Origin: Streptomyces typhae
GTDB lineage: Bacteria > Actinomycetota > Actinomycetes > Streptomycetales > Streptomycetaceae
Length of the DNA: 64,000 nt
NCBI RefSeq assembly: GCF_009755605.1
Contig: NZ_WPNZ01000033.1
Coordinates: 44,021 to 108,020 of the forward strand
Direction: 5' to 3'
Shown here one piece after another: positions 9,078-16,596 of this stretch; the stretch's first letter is position 1; each line of letters begins with the position of its first letter. The position numbers and the translations under genes are program-made. Under the pieces are notes generated by a model. The model searched no databases. It was not told the DNA's origin and was given only the letters and a program-made list of their open reading frames with translations.

Positions 9078-9980
9078 ATGGCTATGGAAAATGGCGCCCT
9101 CAAGTGGGAAACCGCGACCCCCGGCCCCGGATGGGGCGGTGACCTCCTGGATCTCGACGCCTATCTGCGGCGCATCGGATATGGCGGGCCCCGCAGGGCA
9201 ACCGTGGAAACACTGTTCGACCTGCACCGCCTGCACAAGGCGGCCATCCCTTTCGAAAACGTGGACGTCGCCCTTGAGCGAGGCGTTTCTCTCCACCTCG
9301 ACGACATACAGCGGAAATTGGTGGAGGCGGGCCGCGGCGGATACTGCTTCGAGCACAATCTGCTCTTCGCGGCCGTCCTCGAACGCCTCGGATTCCCGGT
9401 GACCCGGCTCCTGGCACGCGTGCGCCTCGGCCGCCGGCAGGTCCGCTACCGCGCCCACACCGTCCTCGCGGTCGGCGCGGGCTACGAACTGTGGCTCGCC
9501 GACGCGGGCTTCGGCGCCGAGGGCCTCATCGAGCCCGTTCCGCTGTACTCCGGGAGCGTCGCGAAGGCGGGCGTCTGGAGCTGGCGGGTGCTGCGCGAGG
9601 AGGACCAGTGGGTGCTGCAGACCCTGCGCGACGGTGACTGGTTCGACCTGTACGCGTTCCGCGTGGAGCAGCACTTCCCGGCCGACTTCGAGGTGTCCAA
9701 CCACTACACGGCGCACCACGACCGCTCCGCGTTCACCGGCAAGGTGGTCGCGATGCGCGGCACCGAGGACGTCCAGCAGACGCTGGTAGACCACCGGCTG
9801 ACGACCCGTCACCCCGGTGACGTCCTCGAGCGGACCGACCTGACCGCCGACGAGGTGGTGGACCTCCTTCGCGGCACCTTCGCCGTGCGGCTGCCGGAAC
9901 GGGACGCGCGGCTGCTGCGCCGCCGCCTGTCGGCGCCGACACGCCCGTCGCCCTCGCACTCCCCCCTCCAGGAGGCATGA
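9078..9980 (+). CDS. Arylamine N-acetyltransferase family protein
   Basis: 300 residues. The catalytic triad is complete: Cys90 in RGGYCFEHN, His127 in RAHTVL and Asp142 in ADAGFG (usually DVGFG). NATs move an acyl group from a thioester to an aromatic amine; relatives such as RifF form amides in ansamycin assembly. In this cluster 3-hydroxyanthranilate is the obvious aryl amine, so the enzyme may acylate it or release a product; that is inference. First gene of the rightward operon. The ATG at 9078 is followed by a second ATG at 9084; neither has a good ribosome-binding site. The stop overlaps the next gene. Confidence 0.92.
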   Translation: MAMENGALKWETATPGPGWGGDLLDLDAYLRRIGYGGPRRATVETLFDLHRLHKAAIPFENVDVALERGVSLHLDDIQRKLVEAGRGGYCFEHNLLFAAVLERLGFPVTRLLARVRLGRRQVRYRAHTVLAVGAGYELWLADAGFGAEGLIEPVPLYSGSVAKAGVWSWRVLREEDQWVLQTLRDGDWFDLYAFRVEQHFPADFEVSNHYTAHHDRSAFTGKVVAMRGTEDVQQTLVDHRLTTRHPGDVLERTDLTADEVVDLLRGTFAVRLPERDARLLRRRLSAPTRPSPSHSPLQEA

Positions 9981-11557
9981 TGCTGCTCCATCTCCCGGCC
10001 AGCAGGCGCCCGCTGCGTCTCGGCACGATCCCCGAGGAGGCCGCGGCCCGGCACCCCGACACCCCCCTCGTCCTGGACCACGACATGGACGCGGCACCCG
10101 CGGCCGGACGCGAGCTGACCGTGGCCGGGCTCGCCGACCTCGTCGACGACATGGCCGCCAGGCTGTGGGCGGCCGGGGTGCGGGCGGGCGAGCATCTGGC
10201 GCTGTACAAGGCACACAACTTCGACATCTATGTACTGGCGTGCGCGGCGTCCCGCGTCGGCGCGGTCCCGGTGCTGCTCTCCCCCGCCCTGGACGGCCCC
10301 ACCGTGGGCGCGCTCCTCGACCGCCTGGAGCGGCCGCACCTGCTCACCGACGAGGGCAAGCTCACCGCCGAGCTGGCGGGCCTCGACCTGGCCGAGGCCG
10401 CCGCGACGGTCGTGGTGCCGTCCGGTGACCGCCCCGGCACGGTGTCCCTGGAGTCCCTCGCGGGCGCGCCGCGCCGGGCCCCGGTGCTCCTGGACGGCCA
10501 CCACCCGGCCCTGATGACGCACACCTCGGGCACCACCGGCGTCCCCAAGCTCGTCGTCCACACGGCGCTCTCGCTGCGCGGCCGCTACCGCCCGCAGGAC
10601 TACCTGGTCGGCCTGATCCGCCGCCGCGAGACCTACGCCGTCCACGTGTCGTTCGTGCACTCGCGGATGTACATGGCCCTCGCGGTGATGCTGGAACGCG
10701 GCATGCCCGTCGTGGTCATCGACCACGGCGCGCCCGACGAGGTCGCCCCGCTGCTCGCCCGCACCCGGCCGGGCATCGTCGAGACGCACCCCAACTCCTA
10801 CGTGGAGTGGGCGGATCTCGTGGACCACCCGCTGCGCCCGCTCGCCAACGTCAAGTACTTCAGCGGGACGTTCGACGCGATCCACCCGCCCACCATCCAC
10901 AAGCTGCTCAGCGGGTCCCGGCGCACCAACCCGCTCTTCTTCCAGTTCTACGGGCAGAGCGAGTGCGGCCCCCTGGTGGCCCGCTGGTACACGAAGAAGA
11001 ACGCCCACTCCGCCAACGGCCGCTGCCTCGGCTACCCGCTGCCCGGCATGACCCACGTACGGGTGGTCCCGCGCGAGGGCCGCCGCCCCACCAAGCGGTC
11101 CCCCGGCCACATCGAGGTCCGCAGCGACGGCCGCGCCGTCACCTACTACGCGGAGGACGAGCGCTACCGGCAGGAGCTGAACGGCAAGTGGTGGCGCACG
11201 GGTGACGTGGGCTACCGCGACCGCCTCGGCCGGGTGCACGTGCTCGACCGCGCGGTGGACGTCATCCCCAGCGTGGACAGCACCCTGGAGGTGGAGGACA
11301 CCGTGCTCGGCCGCCTGGACGAACTCCTTGAGCTGGTCCTCGTACCGGGCCCCGACAAGGAGCCCCTGCCCGTGGTGTGCACCAAGGACAACGCGCCGCT
11401 CGACCCGGTCCGCTGGCGCCGGGCGGTCCTCGACTTCCCCCAGCTCGCCGCCCCGATCCAGCTGCCGCTGTCCGAACTGCCGCGCACGGCGACCATGAAG
11501 GTGCAGCGCATCGAGCTGACCCGGCGTCTGCACGAACGCCTGGAGCGGACCGGATGA
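9977..11557 (+). CDS. AMP-dependent acid ligase (class I adenylate-forming)
   Basis: 526 residues. The P-loop-like MTHTSGTTGVPKLV is near residue 180, YGQSECGP follows, then KWWRTGDVGYRDRLGRV, and a late catalytic lysine in PRTATMKVQR. The A8 hinge region reads VLDRAVDVIPSVDS instead of the canonical GRxDDxIK..G, a noticeable deviation. It should adenylate an acid (possibly 3-hydroxyanthranilate, salicylate or an acyl chain), giving this cluster two activating enzymes. AGGAGG at 9970-9975 is only one base from the ATG at 9977 but four from the overlapping ATG at 9980, so translation may start at either. It overlaps both neighbours (ATGA at both ends). Confidence 0.88.
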   Translation: MMLLHLPASRRPLRLGTIPEEAAARHPDTPLVLDHDMDAAPAAGRELTVAGLADLVDDMAARLWAAGVRAGEHLALYKAHNFDIYVLACAASRVGAVPVLLSPALDGPTVGALLDRLERPHLLTDEGKLTAELAGLDLAEAAATVVVPSGDRPGTVSLESLAGAPRRAPVLLDGHHPALMTHTSGTTGVPKLVVHTALSLRGRYRPQDYLVGLIRRRETYAVHVSFVHSRMYMALAVMLERGMPVVVIDHGAPDEVAPLLARTRPGIVETHPNSYVEWADLVDHPLRPLANVKYFSGTFDAIHPPTIHKLLSGSRRTNPLFFQFYGQSECGPLVARWYTKKNAHSANGRCLGYPLPGMTHVRVVPREGRRPTKRSPGHIEVRSDGRAVTYYAEDERYRQELNGKWWRTGDVGYRDRLGRVHVLDRAVDVIPSVDSTLEVEDTVLGRLDELLELVLVPGPDKEPLPVVCTKDNAPLDPVRWRRAVLDFPQLAAPIQLPLSELPRTATMKVQRIELTRRLHERLERTG

Positions 11558-13281
11558 GCGGGGCTGCGAACGGAGGGGCGGACCGCGGGGCGAACGGAGG
11601 GATGGGCCGTGGGGCGAACGGAGGGATGGACCGCGGGGCGAACGGGGGGACGAGCCCCGGGGCGGCGGCCGGGAGGGTGAGCGGAGGGGCTACGGACGGG
11701 GTCGGGGCTACGGACGGGGTCGGGGCCACCGACGTCCTGGTCGTGGGCGCGGGCCCGACGGGCCTGTTCACGGCGTGCGAGCTGCTGCGGCGGGGCGTCG
11801 GCGTGCGGCTGATCGACCGGGCCGCGGCCCCCTCCACCACGCCGAAGGCGCTGGCCCTGTGGCCGCGCGCCCTCGACCTGCTCGACGACCTGGGCGTGGG
11901 CCCCGCCCTGCGCGCGGCCGCCGTGCCCATCGCGGGCTTCAGCTACTTCTCCGGCGGCGCCCCCCTCGCCCGGTTCACCATCCCGCCGGAGTTGCGCCCC
12001 GTACATCTGCCGCAGTACGAGACCGAGCGGCTGCTCACCGAGCGACTGCACGAGCTGGGCGGGAAGATCGAGCGCGGGGTGCGCCTGCTCGCCTTCGACG
12101 ACCTCGACCACAGCGGGCGTGTCGACGCCACCGACGGGGTCACCGCCGTCGTGGAGCACGGCGACGCCGGGGTGCGGCGCGTCCGTGCGTCGTTCGTCGT
12201 CGGCGCCGACGGCGCGGGCAGCGCGGTGCGCGGCGCGCTCGGCGCGGGATTCCAGGGCAGCACCTACCCGCTGTCGTTCGCGCTCGTCGACGCCCGCGTC
12301 GAGGGCGACCTGCCGCCGGACCAGCTCCTCTACTACCAGGCCGCGTCCGGCACCCTGATGATCGCCCCGCTGCCGGACGGCGTGTTCCGGATCCTCGCCG
12401 TCATGCCGCAGGACGCGGGTACGGTCACGGCGCCGATGATGCAAAGCCTCCTCGACGAGCGCGGTCCCGGCGGGGTGACCCTCACCGAGACTGTCTGGCG
12501 GACGGTCTACCGCGTGCACGCGCGTACGGCGACCGACTACCAGCGCGGCCGGGTGTTCCTGGCCGGGGACAGCGCGCACGTGCACAGCCCCGCCGGCGGC
12601 CAGGGCATGAACAACGGCCTCCAGGACGGCGCCAACCTGGCGTGGAAACTGGCCGCCGTGCTCGGCGGTGCCGCACCCGCCTCGCTGCTCGACGACTACA
12701 CCGCGGAGCGGTCCGAGGCCACGGACCGCATCGTCGCCGACACCGACCGGCAGACCCGGGCCTGGATGGCGCACACCAGGACGCGCGTCGCGGTACGGGA
12801 CGCGGCGTTCCGGGCGGCCGACCGGACCGGGCTCGTGCCCGGACAGGTCTTCCCCGTCATGGCGGGCCGCAGGGTCCGCTACACCCCCCGCCGCCCCACC
12901 CAGGAACCCTCCGGCCGCACCCGCTGCAGCCTGCTGCGCCGCGTCCCCGGGCGGCTGCGCACGGGCATGGTCTTCCCCCGTGAACTGGCCGTGCGCCACG
13001 GGATGACGGGCGGCCCCGACGCCCCCGCGGGCTGGACCGTCGCGGTCCTCACGAGACACCCGTACGGCGACTTCCCCGATTTGGTCACCCGGACCCTGCG
13101 GCCCTGGCCCGCCGTACGCCGCGTCCTGCTGCACCCGTCCGAGGCGGTACCCCTCACCGGCTGCGCCACGACCGGCTTCTACCTGGTCAGACCGGACGGG
13201 CACATCGCGGCGCACGGGCACGCGGAGGATCTGGAGCGGTTGCGTACGGAGCTGGGGCGGGTGCTGCTGCCGCAGGGCTGA
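11554..13281 (+). CDS. FAD-dependent aromatic monooxygenase (class A hydroxylase)
   Basis: 575 residues. After about 60 low-complexity residues the PheA/TfdB-type fold begins: VVGAGPTGLFTACELLRRG (FAD Rossmann motif), GADGAGSAVR (DG motif), and FLAGDSAHVHSPAGGQGMN (GD motif). The last about 120 residues form the thioredoxin-like domain of phenol hydroxylases, ending near FYLVRPDGHIAAHG. It should hydroxylate an aromatic ring with NAD(P)H and O2, tailoring the product or its starter. The ATG at 11554 overlaps the ligase stop. The Gly/Asn/Asp-rich N-terminal leader comes from DNA tandem repeats and is unusual for the family. An internal start just before VGATDVLVVGAG cannot be excluded. Confidence 0.92.
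   Translation: MSGAANGGADRGANGGMGRGANGGMDRGANGGTSPGAAAGRVSGGATDGVGATDGVGATDVLVVGAGPTGLFTACELLRRGVGVRLIDRAAAPSTTPKALALWPRALDLLDDLGVGPALRAAAVPIAGFSYFSGGAPLARFTIPPELRPVHLPQYETERLLTERLHELGGKIERGVRLLAFDDLDHSGRVDATDGVTAVVEHGDAGVRRVRASFVVGADGAGSAVRGALGAGFQGSTYPLSFALVDARVEGDLPPDQLLYYQAASGTLMIAPLPDGVFRILAVMPQDAGTVTAPMMQSLLDERGPGGVTLTETVWRTVYRVHARTATDYQRGRVFLAGDSAHVHSPAGGQGMNNGLQDGANLAWKLAAVLGGAAPASLLDDYTAERSEATDRIVADTDRQTRAWMAHTRTRVAVRDAAFRAADRTGLVPGQVFPVMAGRRVRYTPRRPTQEPSGRTRCSLLRRVPGRLRTGMVFPRELAVRHGMTGGPDAPAGWTVAVLTRHPYGDFPDLVTRTLRPWPAVRRVLLHPSEAVPLTGCATTGFYLVRPDGHIAAHGHAEDLERLRTELGRVLLPQG
11557..11724 (+). repeat. Tandem repeats in the monooxygenase 5' coding region
   Basis: Three 24-bp units (11581-11604, 11605-11628, 11629-11652) encode DRGANGGM, GRGANGGM and DRGANGGT; a degenerate fourth copy precedes them. 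A second array follows with two identical 18-bp units at 11689-11706 and 11707-11724 encoding GATDGV twice. Both arrays are multiples of three and keep the frame. Confidence 0.9.
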
Positions 13282-13305
13282 GCGGGAAGGGCCAAGGCCC
13301 GGCAC

Positions 13306-13348
13306 ACGGGGACGGCACCCTCGCCGCGTGCGAGGGTGCCGTCCCCGT
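13306..13348. terminator. Bidirectional terminator-like hairpin
   Basis: A perfect 19-bp inverted repeat (13306-13324 with 13330-13348) around a 5-base loop, just downstream of the monooxygenase and between two convergent genes. No U-tract, as is common in Streptomyces. Confidence 0.88.
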
Positions 13349-13372
13349 ATGCGGGGCGTTTCCCGGCCTCAC

Positions 13373-13419
13373 GGACACCCGGACACCTGGACACCCGGAC
13401 ACCCGGAGGCCGGACACCC
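13373..13419. repeat. 8-bp tandem repeat (GGACACCC)
   Basis: Four consecutive 8-bp units (one with T for the last C) at 13373-13404, a 7-base interruption and a fifth unit at 13112+300, that is 13412-13419, immediately before the stop of the convergent oxidoreductase gene. Function unknown. Confidence 0.85.
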
Positions 13420-13422
13420 GGA

Positions 13423-14310
13423 CTACTCGTCCCGTAATGCCTCGATCACGGGCGCGAACTCCTCCATGAACGGCTCCAGGACGGTGAGGTACGAGAATCC
13501 GTACCGCTCGCGCTGCGCCCGCACCTGGGCGACGATCTGCTCCACGGTGCCGACGAGGGCGATGGGCATGACGAGGGCCTGCTCCATGGTGAGCTCGGGC
13601 AGCCGGTCGACCAGCGGCTGGAGGGCGCGCTCCCGGTCCTCGGTGACGGCGACCACCTGGATGAGCACGTTCAGCTCGGCGGGCTCGGCACGGCCCGACG
13701 CGAACTTCTCGTACCGGATGACGCGCTCGTCGACCTCGGCGGGAGTGAGCGGCATCAGCTGTCCGCTTCTGGACCCCGGCACGGGCCGGCGGCAGATGAA
13801 CGAGGCGATGTCGGCGTGCTCGGCGGTCAGTTCGAGCATCCGATCGCCGTTGCCGCCGATCAGGAGCGGCACCCGGGGCTGCGCGGGCCGCGGCAGCTGC
13901 TCCGGGGACCCGAGCAGCCGCTCCAGCTCGGCCACCGTGCGCCGCAGCTGGTCCACGCGCTCGCGCGGCGACCCGTAGGGCAGCCCCGCCCTGTCGTGCT
14001 CCGCCTGGACGTACCCGGTACCGAGCCCGAGTTCGAGCCGCCCCGAGGCCAGCGCGTCCGTCGTCGCGACATCACGGGCGAGCAGCGCCGGATTCCAGAA
14101 GCCCGCGTTGAGCACGTACGTACCGAGCCGGGGCCGCTCGGTCGCCTCGGCGGCGGCGACGAGGGCGGGGAAGGGAGCGATCATCCCGAGGTGGTCGGGT
14201 ACGAGGATCACGTCGTACCCGAGATCCTCGGCCCGGCGGCACTTGGCACGCCACTCCCCTGCGGACGAGGGGGTGAGCAGGTCGACCCCGAAACGGAACG
14301 GGCGCGGCAT
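13423..14310 (-). CDS. LLM-class oxidoreductase, probably F420-dependent
   Basis: 295 residues, luciferase-like TIM barrel. FRFGVDLLTP starts the first strand and VILVPDHLG, ATERPRLGTYVLN, LARDVATTDALASGRLELGLGTGY and PLLIGGNGDRML follow, the pattern of the MSMEG_2516-type F420-dependent subfamily. It probably transfers hydride between F420 and an unknown substrate. It converges with the monooxygenase operon and is separated from it by a strong hairpin, so it may or may not belong to the cluster. One TTA (Leu) codon lies four codons before the stop (13435-13437), which would place full translation under bldA tRNA control. Confidence 0.88.
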   Translation of the reverse strand: MPRPFRFGVDLLTPSSAGEWRAKCRRAEDLGYDVILVPDHLGMIAPFPALVAAAEATERPRLGTYVLNAGFWNPALLARDVATTDALASGRLELGLGTGYVQAEHDRAGLPYGSPRERVDQLRRTVAELERLLGSPEQLPRPAQPRVPLLIGGNGDRMLELTAEHADIASFICRRPVPGSRSGQLMPLTPAEVDERVIRYEKFASGRAEPAELNVLIQVVAVTEDRERALQPLVDRLPELTMEQALVMPIALVGTVEQIVAQVRAQRERYGFSYLTVLEPFMEEFAPVIEALRDE

Positions 14311-14452
14311 GAACTCTCCTCGGGGGTGCGGGCGGATGGTGCGGTGCCGTCATTGCACCACCGGCGCGGCGAGGACCGGGGAAACCGGCACGTGATCCGT
14401 CAACACGCCCGAGTGTGGCCGCCCGGGGCCCATGGGGAAGGTACCGGTGGGG

Positions 14453-15142
14453 CTACTCCATCCACCCCGGCTTGATCATCCCGCTCTCGTACGCCAGGAT
14501 CACGAGCTGCGTGCGGTCGCGGACGTCGAGCTTGCTCATGATGCGGCTGACATGGGTCTTGGCGGTATAGGGACTGAGCACCAGCCGCTCGGCGATCTCA
14601 TCATTGGTCAGCCCCGCCCCCACGAGCCGGGTGACCTCGAACTCACGCTCGGTGAGGGCGTTGAGGCGGGGGCTCACCTCCGGCTGGACCACGCGTCCGG
14701 CGAACTCCGCGATGAGCCTGCGGGTCACGGCGGGGGCGATCAGGGCGTCGCCGCGGGCGCACACGCGGATGCCGTGCAGCAGCTCCATGGGCTCGGTGTC
14801 CTTGACGAGAAACCCCGAGGCACCCGCCCGCAGGGCCCCGTAAACATAGTCATCCACGTCGAAGGTGGTGAGGATGACGACCCGGACCTGGGAGAGCCGC
14901 TCGTCGGAGACGATCCGCCCGGTGGCGGCGAGCCCGTCCTCCTCCGGCATCCGGATGTCCATGAGCACCACGTCCGGCAACAGCTCCCGGGCCATCCGTA
15001 CGGCCTCGGTCCCGGTGGCCGCCTCGCCGACGACCTTGATGTCGTCCTCGTCGTCGATGATGGAACGGAATCCGGCCCGGACGAGCTTCTGGTCGTCGGC
15101 GAGCAGCACTCTGATGGGGGGCGGCGGGGTCGGGTTAGTCAT
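14453..15142 (-). CDS. NarL/LuxR-family response regulator
   Basis: 229 residues. The receiver domain has the acidic pair in LLADDQ, the phospho-acceptor Asp in VVLMDIRMP (near residue 62), the Thr of ILTTF and Lys of VKD. The C-terminal LuxR-type helix-turn-helix (LTEREFEVTRLVGAGLTNDE onward) spans about residues 160-220. It is the partner of the histidine kinase encoded 120 bp upstream in the same direction. Targets unknown; position next to the biosynthetic cluster makes it a candidate regulator of it, though it may equally be an unrelated system. Confidence 0.95.
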   Translation of the reverse strand: MTNPTPPPPIRVLLADDQKLVRAGFRSIIDDEDDIKVVGEAATGTEAVRMARELLPDVVLMDIRMPEEDGLAATGRIVSDERLSQVRVVILTTFDVDDYVYGALRAGASGFLVKDTEPMELLHGIRVCARGDALIAPAVTRRLIAEFAGRVVQPEVSPRLNALTEREFEVTRLVGAGLTNDEIAERLVLSPYTAKTHVSRIMSKLDVRDRTQLVILAYESGMIKPGWME

Positions 15143-15262
15143 GGCGCAACCTTAAACCGGCCGCCTGGAGCGGAAGTTGTGCGCACCGACTACGAACGGC
15201 GGTCGCCAGCAGACAAGTTGTTCCCGTCACACGGGTTCACACGGGCGGGCGGACGTTGTCAC

Positions 15263-16555
15263 TCATCGCTCCCGCGACGAGTCCACCACCTCCACCGCAC
15301 CAGCCCCAGCCCCATCCCCAGCTCCAGCCCCAGCAGCCCCGTCGAGCTGACGGCGGCTGTCCACGCGGTCGCCCTCATCACCCGCGGAGAACGGCAGAAC
15401 AGCGGAGACACAGAACCCTTCCCCGGTGTCACGCGCGGTGAGTTCACCACCGAGGGCGCGGGCGCGCTCCGTCATACCGGCGATGCCACTGCCTTGAGTG
15501 CCGCCGACGCCCGCGACCCCTTGCCCATCGTCCTCGACCCGAACACGCAACTCACCGGCCCCATAACGCACTTCGATGGTCACACTGGTGGCCTGGGCGT
15601 GCCGGGTGATGTTGGTGAGGGACTCCTGGACGATGCGGTAGGCGGCGAGGGAGATCTTCGGGGGCAGCACGGGCAGGTCGCCGTGCGTGCGGACCCGCAC
15701 GTCGAGCCCGGTGGCGGAGGCCCGGTCGGCGAGCTCGGAGAGCCGGTCGAGCCCGGCGGTGGGGGCGGTGGGGGCGGCTTCGTCGACCTGACGCAGCACG
15801 CCGAGGGTGCCGCGCAGCTCGCGGAGGGCCTCCTTGCTGGTGTCGCGGACGAACTCCAGGGCGGCGATCAGCTCGGTGGTCTGGCCGGGCCGCCGGGTGC
15901 TGCGGTGCAGGGCGGCGGTGGTCTGCACGTTGATGAGGGAGATGTTGTGCCCGAGGACGTCGTGCAACTCGCGGGCGATGCGCAGCCGTTCCTCGGTGGC
16001 GGACTGCCGGGCCCGCACGTCGCGCTCACGCTCCGCGGCGAGCGCGCGCTGCTCGGCCTCGGCCTGGTAGGCCTGCCGGGCACGCATGGCGTGGCTGAAG
16101 GCGACAACGCTCAGGAACCAGCCGCTGAGCAGGGCGATGGACATGTTGTCGACGTTGCGCTTCTGCTCGGAGACGCTGAACTCGCCGTAGGCGATGACGA
16201 GCATGATGAGGACGGCGAGCGCGACGACGGCGGTCAACTGCCCCGAGCGGGCGACGGCGTAGAGGGCGACCATGAACACCAGGGCCGGGGTGGGCCCGTT
16301 GATCCCGCTGGTCTGGTAGTAGACCAGCGTCACACCGAGCGCGAGCACGGCAACGGCGACCGGCCACCGCGCCCGAAACCCGAGCCCCAGCCACCCCACC
16401 CCGGCGGACACACACCCGACAACCGCCGCGACCGCACCCCCCGCCGTACTCCCGAACACCACAACGGCCAACTCGACCAGCAGGAAGGCCCCGACGAGGC
16501 CCATGGTGCGGTCGATGCGGAAGGACGGGGCGAGGGTGGTGGCTAAGGAGGGCAT
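15263..16555 (-). CDS. NarL-type sensor histidine kinase, TTA codon at position 4
   Basis: 430 residues. Five or six hydrophobic segments fill the first about 150 residues. A HisKA_3 dimerisation domain follows with the phospho-accepting His in RIARELHDVLGHN (near residue 198), then a HATPase domain with RIVQESLTNITRHA (N box) and GSGIAGM (G box). The C-terminal tail is Gly/Ala/Asp rich. With the start at 16555 the fourth codon is TTA (16544-16546), so expression could depend on bldA. GAGGGG is only one base from this ATG, so the start is not certain; a later ATG within the first membrane segment would exclude the TTA. Confidence 0.92.
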   Translation of the reverse strand: MPSLATTLAPSFRIDRTMGLVGAFLLVELAVVVFGSTAGGAVAAVVGCVSAGVGWLGLGFRARWPVAVAVLALGVTLVYYQTSGINGPTPALVFMVALYAVARSGQLTAVVALAVLIMLVIAYGEFSVSEQKRNVDNMSIALLSGWFLSVVAFSHAMRARQAYQAEAEQRALAAERERDVRARQSATEERLRIARELHDVLGHNISLINVQTTAALHRSTRRPGQTTELIAALEFVRDTSKEALRELRGTLGVLRQVDEAAPTAPTAGLDRLSELADRASATGLDVRVRTHGDLPVLPPKISLAAYRIVQESLTNITRHAQATSVTIEVRYGAGELRVRVEDDGQGVAGVGGTQGSGIAGMTERARALGGELTARDTGEGFCVSAVLPFSAGDEGDRVDSRRQLDGAAGAGAGDGAGAGAVEVVDSSRER

Positions 16556-16596
16556 GCCCCTCAGGGTACGAGGTGCTGCCCGCCGCGATCGGCCGG

